From Amphiura filiformis (taxonomy: Eukaryota > Echinodermata > Ophiuroidea > Amphilepidida > Amphiuridae), in the NCBI RefSeq assembly GCF_039555335.1, contig NC_092641.1, forward strand, positions 31,804,848-31,868,847: 64,000 nt of DNA, in the 5' to 3' direction. The position numbers and the translations under genes are program-made. This document shows, piece by piece, positions 56,927-64,000 of the stretch. The number at the start of each line of letters is the position of its first letter. Position 1 is the stretch's first letter. The notes under the pieces are model-generated. The model was not told where the DNA came from, made no database searches, and saw only the letters and a program-made list of their open reading frames with translations.

Positions 56927-57727
56927 GTGTTTATGGATTTAGCCAGGGATATGAGACACATCCCTGATTTAACATAGTTGAGCTGTTTTGAATGAGGTTT
57001 ATATTGGTGTAATGGGGTTTAAGTCCTGCAAAGGTCGTGGTGAATTCTGCTGTAGACATGACTGCATAATACTGCATGCGTCAAGTTTTGGTTCTGCTCT
57101 GTTCAGCATTGGGTCATATGATACCCAACTTTCTTACCTAACAATTTTACCCAACAGTCAACTAAAAATTACCTCCTTTTCTAAATGTGCAAGAATCGCT
57201 TGTCATACAGAAATGAACAAACCAAATGAACAAACACAACTAGCATGTTATACAATTGTCAGGGGCATTGACATTGGCATAGCACCCGGGCAGGGCCTTG
57301 ACATTGGCATAGCACCCTGGCAGGGCTTTGTCATTGGCATAGCACCCGGTCATTGCACATTCCTGAACATATAGCGACTGACCGAGTCCCGAGACAGATA
57401 TGTGTTGATGTTGGTGAACTTTTAATAATACAATACTTTTGAATCAAATCAAATTTAACATATTTTTGGTTATATCCGATATATGCAACATTATCGTCAA
57501 AAGAGAGGAACAGAGTCCAACTCTGAATAATAGGTTCTGTCACACAGCCGCTAGCCGGTGAGTAACAACATTAATTTTAATACCTGTGTGAAAATGGTTT
57601 AATATTTGGGAATGACATTGTAAGTATGGCGTGGTGTGTGGTACGGATATTAAATGACTGTCAGTAAAGTCTTCTAGTCATTTTAAACCAAACTAAGATA
57701 ACTCGCAATACTATCTTAAGCCGCTTA

Positions 57728-58625
57728 AAAGGGCATTTCGTGATCCACAGCCTCATCCCCCCACTTTACTCAAAAAAGTTGAGATTTTTATATCACTGGA
57801 AACCTCTGGCTACATAATGTTTATGTACAAAATATTTCTTGCAGATTAATTCGTTAAGCAAAGATATCGTGAAATTTGAATTTCGTTCTGGTGCACCAGT
57901 ACGAAATTACAACGCATTGTCTATGGAGCAGTGTAATACACATAATTAGAGGTTAATAACTGCGCATCGGTTATTTGGAGGGCATTGTGAAAAATCTAAA
58001 CATTTTGCCTTTGGAACCGAGGAATATCCGGAGGGGCGCAGCCCCGAGGGATATTCCGAGGTCCAAAGCAAAATGTTTAGATTTTTCACAATGCCCGACA
58101 TATAACCGATGCAAAGTTATTAACCTCATTCATAACCGTCACTTTGATCTTTAAAGTTAACAAAATAACACAAAATTTTCCTCAAAAGTTTGTAAAAATA
58201 AACAATTCTTACATCTTCCCTTTCCCAAAATCGATCAGGCTAAAACAAAACGACCAATAACAAAAGTGCGTATCAGAATCTGTGCAAATATGGTAGCGCG
58301 CAATCCAAATACGGCAGCCAGCGCGCGCGCAGTTCGTTGGACGCACAATACGGCGCACGCAGAAGTCAATTGTGTGCGACATTGGAACAATTACGCATTT
58401 TGCGGTCAATTGTGAGATATTAATGACCTCGATTTGCGTTCGCGTTTTCACAAATAATAAAATATGATTGGATCGCACGCATCGCGTTTATTCATGAGGT
58501 TATGAATCATGCATAACTCGCGAACGCAAATTCGAAATCAACTGAAATTTTGGGAATAGGTTTTTTTCGTGGATATCTAATGAAAAATGACATAAATAAA
58601 GGATGCTAGGATCACGAAATACTCC
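57728..58625. repeat. Dispersed repeat, copy with about 555-bp insertion
   Basis: The left part (57728-57946) and right part (58505-58625) match the 32.0 kb copy. Between them lie the palindrome at 57,949 and a CpG-richer stretch with GCGCGCGC runs. Confidence 0.7.
57949..58127. repeat. 179-bp palindrome inside a dispersed repeat
   Basis: GAGGTTAATAACTGCGCATC and GATGCAAAGTTATTAACCTC are the two ends. AAATCTAAACATTTTGC appears on both arms, and the centre is GGGGCGCAGCCCC. It interrupts the repeat shared with 32.0-32.35 kb. Confidence 0.8.
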
Positions 58626-58639
58626 TTTAACTCTGGTGT

Positions 58640-59508
58640 TCTGTGGAATTCAATTAAACTTGCTCTGTTGTCCCAAACACAATGAATTTTTTTGGGATCT
58701 AATTAGGTGTACTGTAAGTTGTACGTATAGTTGGGAGTGTAAACTCAAAATTTCGTACATTATGGCTTTAAAGGTTTTTTTTTAAAAACAATAGGTGGGC
58801 CGCACATTATTATTTTTGAAGCACACACTATTAAGCCATTTCCAGACGATTTTGAAGTAAAAAGTTATTGAATTTTCAGCATATAATATAACATTTGTAA
58901 TAACTATATTTCAATCATAATTTACTGGGTTTACACCTGCATTAAAAATAAAGACCACGGGCTTTACGACAACTATATAAACCAAAACGACAAGACCAGA
59001 AGGAATAGAATGGCCACATTATTATTATTACCCAAAATCGCATAGGCCTATCTTTACAGAAAAGGGAATAATTAGCCTAATGCAATGTAAAACATAACAT
59101 AATAGGAAGGATATGACTTAACCATAGGCCAACATTTCCATACAAAAATAGATTAGTATTTCTTTTCCATAAAATGTTAGCCTTTACTGTCAGATATGTC
59201 CCCTTTTAATTTTAAGCTGAACAACTGAGGTAAAGCAAAGAAAATTTGAATTTACTACCAGCGGCGATGTCGTCAATGCGTGTCACTCCATTCGGTTGTG
59301 CTACGACATGATCCTTTATGTGTGTTGCCAAATCCGGGTGCCAAGTACATGTATGTACTATGTTATGAACATCGAAGTACGCGTTCGACTAATATTTCCA
59401 TCGTAATAATAAAACGACGGTTCCTGCGTTTTATTCAAAATCTCGGATTGTGACTAACCTGCAGCACCTAAAGTATTGATTTTTGCAGGATATGTTAGTT
59501 TAATAAAG
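58640..59508. other. Intergenic: nothing recognised
   Basis: AT-rich sequence with short A/T runs. No supported coding frame, repeat pair or inverted ends noticed. Confidence 0.4.
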
Positions 59509-59813
59509 GTAAAGGTAAAGGAGCCGATCCTGTTTAAACAGTGATCGGAGTGCCCATCTCTCTTTCATTGGCGATTGGGCCAGACTCCTCCATGTAATGT
59601 TGCTATAGGGGGATCGCTACACTTCCTCTACAGCGAGTCTGTTACCTTCCCAGCATTTAAGAATGCCGGTACCCGTTTAAACACCTGGGTGGAGAGGAGT
59701 AATCGAGATAAAGTGCCTTACTCAAGGGCACAACACAATGGCGTCGCCGGGGCTCGAACCCGCAACCTTCCGATTATGAGTCAGTGCCCGTTCCGCTAGG
59801 CCACCGTGCTCCC
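59509..59813 (-). mobile_element. tRNA-derived SINE, complete, with 13-bp target-site duplication
   Basis: The minus-strand head (59813 to about 59740) has an A box TGGCCTAGCGG and B box GGTTCGAGCCC, like a tRNA with CAT at the anticodon position. The body carries the GTGCCTTGAGTAAGGCAC-like core (plus strand CTTACTCAAGGGCACAAC) seen in widely conserved deuterostome SINEs. The tail is a short CTTTACC repeat. TAGTTTAATAAAG flanks both ends (59496-59508 and 59814-59826). It is not a functional tRNA gene. Confidence 0.85.
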
Positions 59814-60642
59814 TAGTTTAATAAAGTACATTATAATTATGTAAAAAACAGAATGTTGAAAAATATTGAGGGTGGCTTCCTCAGCAAATGTTATAACGTG
59901 GTTTTAAATGCCACAATAATTATAAGTATATATCTGTTCAATTGACCAGACACTGAAAGATACATGTTGTGCATGTATAAAGCAGAGCTGGCCGGGTACA
60001 TGTAGACACTTTTAAGCCTGTCTGCTAAGTTAAGATTAGACAAAATTATAATCTTATTTTGACTATCTCGAAAATTACAATGCACTATAATTATTGAACT
60101 CTGGTTTAAAACCTCTTTGAATGGAACATAATGTTCATTTAAATGTAGCTCTTGAAATAAAGACTTATTTTATCATAACGCACCAAAGTCACCAACCTTT
60201 TCTCAAAAAGTGGTAATAGGCCCTATTTACAAACACATTTAGCATAAAAATATTCTAACAAAAAACTTTTAGCACACACATATGAATTTCATCAATACTG
60301 AATATCACTACTGGGTCAAAGTTTTATGGCATTTTCCCAATATGTCCACATCGAAAGGGCCAGCTGATATATTGTGGTGCAAACATCCAAATAGTGTATT
60401 ATACTGTGATTCAGTATCAGCTAGTGTCGTGCTGCAAATAAACCAGCACCCAGTTGACATGGCTTGCGTATTTCGATGTACCGCTCTCTCAAATTGACAA
60501 TGTTTTTGTGGAATGCAATTCTGGGTGCAATATAGCAATAATTAAATGCAATTCAATGCAATTTGTTTCAAAGTCCATTTGCATACGCAGTAAACTGAAA
60601 AAAAGTACATGTAACAACGTCTAGAGTGCAGAGCCGCATTAA

Positions 60643-60992
60643 GGGGGTACTTGTACACCCCTGCCCAATTTTGTGCCTATTTTTGCATTTTTCGCAAAAA
60701 TTATAGTGTATTGGGGACAAGTAAGATATGTATAGGGGCAAGGGCTACAACTACTGCACTGGAAATTTTATTTCAGCACAGACATCAGTTATGGAGTTAC
60801 AGTCAAAAATGAGGGAAAATCAATATTTGATCAATAAATCAATAACTACTTGCTTTGAGTTGCTGAATTTTCAGTACAGTAGTTGCAGTCCTTGCCCCTA
60901 TAATAAACACATCTTACTTGTTACCAATGTGCTATAATTTTTGAGAAAAATGCAAAAATAGGCACAAAATTGGGCAGGGGTGTAGTACCCCC
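60643..60992. mobile_element. TTAA-flanked foldback MITE, copy B
   Basis: Same family as 40,199: TTAA, then GGGGGTACTTGTACACCCC at the left and GGGGTGTAGTACCCCC then TTAA at the right. Long inverted arms include TTTTGTGCCTATTTTTGCAT and its complement. Confidence 0.85.
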
Positions 60993-61296
60993 TTAAGTCA
61001 AAAATAACCTATCCTTAACGGCCAAACTACGAAAGAGACTTGGCTTTGTTGTTTGGATATTAATACAACTTGAAAAAGGTATAAACGACTGCATTACACA
61101 TTAATTATTGAAAGGCTAGATTTACAGCAAGTGCTATTGTCAGGATGTAATGAACCCGTATTGAAAGGCTAGAGATTTACACCAAGAACTATGATTTGTT
61201 AAGAGATAATGAACCATAAGCATAGCAAAGTAATGCCCAAAATGCTCTGATATATAGCACGCATGATGAATTAATTTCAATAGAGAGCTTGCAATG

Positions 61297-61352
61297 ATAC
61301 GCCCGTGCATCTATTCAAAATCCAGTGATTTTGAATAGATGCACGGGCGTAT
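61297..61352. repeat. Perfect 26-bp hairpin with 4-nt loop
   Basis: The left arm ATACGCCCGTGCATCTATTC continues AAAATC, the loop is CAGT, and the exact complement follows. The related single arms CATACGCCCGTCTA (8,409) and ATACGCCCGTCTATCTATTC (41,151) occur in the two lectin genes. Confidence 0.95.
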
Positions 61353-61439
61353 ATTAATGATACCTACGTTTGGAACGGTTAAAAAAATACAATGCTTACA
61401 TAATAAAATACACTCAGAACGCTAGTAAATCGATGGCTA

Positions 61440-61690
61440 TTGTTATACGAGGCTCATTCAGTCATTTGATGAGGCAAACGACCGAATTTGGTGTTGAAAT
61501 GAGCAGAATTTTGAGTTACATCTTTTCACTGTAAAATTAATTTTCTCGGCCAAATGAAAAGCAATAATTTTTATCTTTCAGTAGATGCCAGGAAAATTGT
61601 TTGGTACTGTATTTTTTTTCAAGCCCTGGTGTCAAACTTAGGTATGAAATGTAGGCTTCTAGTGTAAGATTTTCGATTTTCACAGGCTCT
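61440..61690. repeat. Second copy of the 35.3 kb dispersed repeat
   Basis: Collinear with 35,285-35,560 over about 240 bp, with small indels. Confidence 0.7.
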
Positions 61691-62230
61691 TCAAAGTAAC
61701 ATATGTTGGTGTTTGCAGGAGGTTATGTGACAAAATACATTTAATACCAAATAACATGGGCTACATTTCTTTCATATACGAGGTTTATTCGTTGAAAGAT
61801 GCATTGTGATATTAGTAATATGCACCAGTCTAACTAAAAATGTAGCTCCTTATGTAATATGTGTGATTTTAAGGGACCATTCACTAATGATACGTAAAAA
61901 TTTTGCAACATTTCTCTTATGCATCATGACGCTTACTAAGTTGTTACCTGAATGTGAAAATATCTTTGAATTCTTGCATTGTGTGTTGAAATGACGGTTG
62001 AAAAAGTAAAGATACAGATACCTGTTTTTATAAGAATTAGACAATCCGGGACAAAATTATTGGATCACTTTAGCATGTGCTTTGTAATTGATCCCCCTTT
62101 CCCCTATCAATGTTGAATGTTGTGGAAGTACCCAGCATTGACTGGGGAAAGGGGTGAGTGTTAGACCCCACCAATTACCAAACCGTCTCGAGCTGTGACC
62201 CTATTGCCGAACAAAAAGTTATAGTTACAT

Positions 62231-62415
62231 TAAGGGCTGTGCAATAATTATGAGCCTGGATGGAAGGGTAAAATGGGGGGTGTTGGCGAGCCGAAGGGGG
62301 GGTAATTTTGGCAATCCGAGAGTAAGGGCAAGCGATTTTTGGCACACATTCATGTGGCGCCTTTAAAAAACGCTCTAAAAAGGCTTAGGAAAACTGTACG
62401 GAAACGCTTTAATAT
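62231..62415. repeat. Dispersed repeat shared with 26.64-26.79 kb
   Basis: Begins GGGCTGTGCAATAATTATGA, then a G-run, then TGGCACACATTCATG, GGCGCCTTT and AAACGCTCTAAAAAGGCTTA. Confidence 0.7.
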
Positions 62416-62889
62416 GCTAATTAAACGTTTGTTTTATTAGGCGCCCCAAACTTGGACTCGAACATAAAAGGAGTCCGACTTGGCTCGGACTCGGATACAA
62501 ATGGACTCTGGTGCTAATCTCGGGGTCAGAACTAGCGTTAAATTGTGAATATGTGACGATGTTTGAACGTTTTCCTGTTTGTGTTATTGAAAAAGCTCCC
62601 CCCCAAAAGCTTGTCAGCAAATACTCCCCCCTGAGCCTTACATATAATATGCCCCAACAATTGGCCTTTTAATAGTTTGATATAGGCTCCACAACTTATA
62701 AGTTCCCCCCTAATACATTTTAAAAGAAATGTAAAAATGTAAAAAGGTATGTATAGCCCTATTTGTTTGACACATGTAATTATTGCGTTCAGACACAACG
62801 GTTAATTGTGTAAGAAAAGAAACCGTTTTAAAAGTTGCACCTGCGTCCATAGCATTTAGGATTTCTTTAACAATCACATGAATAGTCCT

Positions 62890-63075
62890 GGCCAACTGTA
62901 TTGTTTAAGACTGTTTAAACCGGTCTCTTTTTTTACATAATGAACCATTATGACCGAACGCAATGACGCTATAATTTGGTTGATGGTCCATATGTGTAAA
63001 ACAAATAAGGCCACCCATATCTTTTTACACCTTTGCATTTCGTCAAATATTTTTTGTGTTATTCTAAAAAGTATT
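62890..63075. repeat. Dispersed repeat shared with 30.00-30.22 kb
   Basis: Both contain CCGGTCTCTTTT/ACGGTCTCTTTT, TTTACATAATGAACCATT, ATGTGTAAAACAAATA and ATCTTTTTAC. Confidence 0.65.
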
Positions 63076-63495
63076 TAGAGTGGAACTTATAAGTTGTGGA
63101 CCCTTTATTTTAACTTAGATCATTGCAGAAAGCACATTTCCGGAGATTGGAGATAGTGAAGGTATATGCTTTTATTTGTGTACCATTGGGAGCTAAATGG
63201 ATCCGATCGTGAACTCACAGGTTTGTATATATTATAAGGCAAGTCATAGGGGAGTGGGATAAAGCTGTTCTGGAATATTTCATAATAGTAACAAAATATG
63301 CTCTTACTTACTCCATAGGATGTAATTATTCATATGCCATGAATGATAACTGAATGATGGGGACAAACAATCGAAACTGTCCACGTTTGTTTTTAAACTA
63401 TGGTTTCTAGTTTCTCCCCATTAATTGATACATCCAATTCATCGTTGGACCCCATTCTCATGACTTAACTTGTCTATGCACTGCGTTTTGCACCC

Positions 63496-64000
63496 TTATA
63501 TTGTTGTCAGTGTGCTCTGTTCTTCTACCTGACCTGCAACCAGATCTATGCCGTCAGCAAATCGAAGGTTGGTGATGGTTCTTCCACCAATGCTGACTGA
63601 CCCTTCAAAACCATCCAAGGCTTCCACCATGATATATTCAGGAAAGATAGTGGATAGTGCCTCCAACACGTGTGCAGAACCCAATCACTAATTTCGTCTC
63701 CCAAACAGGGATAAACAATTTTACTGAAACTGCTTTAACATTTCCTGAAAATGTGTATTTCCCTATACTTTGTACAATGAAGATCCAAGCAGAAATCAGG
63801 AAATTTGCTGAAGATTTACAACCCTGCCCAACAATTTCTCTACTGATGTTGAACATTCTCATAATAGCACTCCTTTCTTCCTGGCCATGCAGTTGTGATA
63901 GAGTGGCTTCTGGTCTGTCCAGAGTTTCTCACTCGGCATTCTCAGATCTGCTCTGCCATAGGACGTCCCTTCCTGAACCCTGCTTATTCCACTGCCAAGA
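63496..64000 (-). mobile_element. Decayed non-LTR reverse transcriptase fragment, running off the window
   Basis: The minus-strand frames give AGFRKGRPMAEQI, MRMFNISREIV and EALDGFEGSVSIGGRTITNL, then RFADGIDLVAG. These follow the order of a LINE RT (GFRKGR..., VSIGGRTI..., FADD). The catalytic FADD is FADG, and stops and frameshifts are present. It is probably RTE-like, the same broad class as the fragment at 28.6-29.1 kb. Confidence 0.65.

Noticed and set aside
59740..59813. Possible tRNA gene with CAT anticodon
   Set aside because: It is the head of a SINE with body, tail and target-site duplication; the cloverleaf is imperfect.

Overview
This 64 kb window is AT-rich metazoan nuclear DNA. 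Genes are split by spliceosomal introns, most of the length is transposon-derived, and no bacterial operon, CRISPR array or rRNA is visible. The gene content (fucolectin-type lectin domain, kringle, Ly6/uPAR domain), the tRNA-derived SINE, the RTE- and CR1/L2-like LINE pieces and the many TTAA-flanked foldback MITEs suggest an invertebrate deuterostome. A hemichordate or echinoderm is most likely; that placement is an inference.

The main content is a pair of tandem paralogues, both on the minus strand. The distal copy (copy 2, 49,994 down to 37,068) can be assembled from six exons whose splice sites and phases all agree. It encodes a predicted 430-residue cell-surface protein: signal peptide, fucolectin/tachylectin/pentraxin (FTP) domain over three exons, one kringle, an LU (Ly6/uPAR) domain, a Thr/Asp/Ala-rich repeat stalk, and a hydrophobic tail typical of a GPI anchor. 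The FTP domain keeps the fucose-binding His, the RxDx4R motif and adjacent cysteines. The proximal copy (copy 1, 22,942 down to about 5,880) has the same exon order. Its signal and FTP exons are open, but its kringle and LU exons carry several frameshifts, lost cysteines, a premature stop and a lost terminal stop. It is a decayed copy, or perhaps now a secreted lectin-only gene.

Layout: 1-5.7 kb, degenerate dispersed repeats. 5.9-22.9 kb, copy 1, whose introns hold MITEs, a histone-stem-loop-like hairpin and relics of exon A. 23-37 kb, intergenic DNA with a DR1-containing repeat, a hAT MITE with perfect target-site duplication, a CTTT microsatellite, a 5'-truncated RTE-like LINE with target-site duplication, a 1 kb tandem array and a SINE fragment. 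37-50 kb, copy 2, whose introns carry several insertions that are absent from the matching positions of copy 1 and so postdate the duplication. 50-56 kb, duplicated AT-rich blocks, a long hairpin and a promoter-like region. 56-64 kb, a possible alternative first exon, foldback repeats, an intact SINE and a decayed LINE reverse transcriptase running off the window end.

No other gene was recognised with confidence. Most remaining open frames are short and lack codon or motif support.
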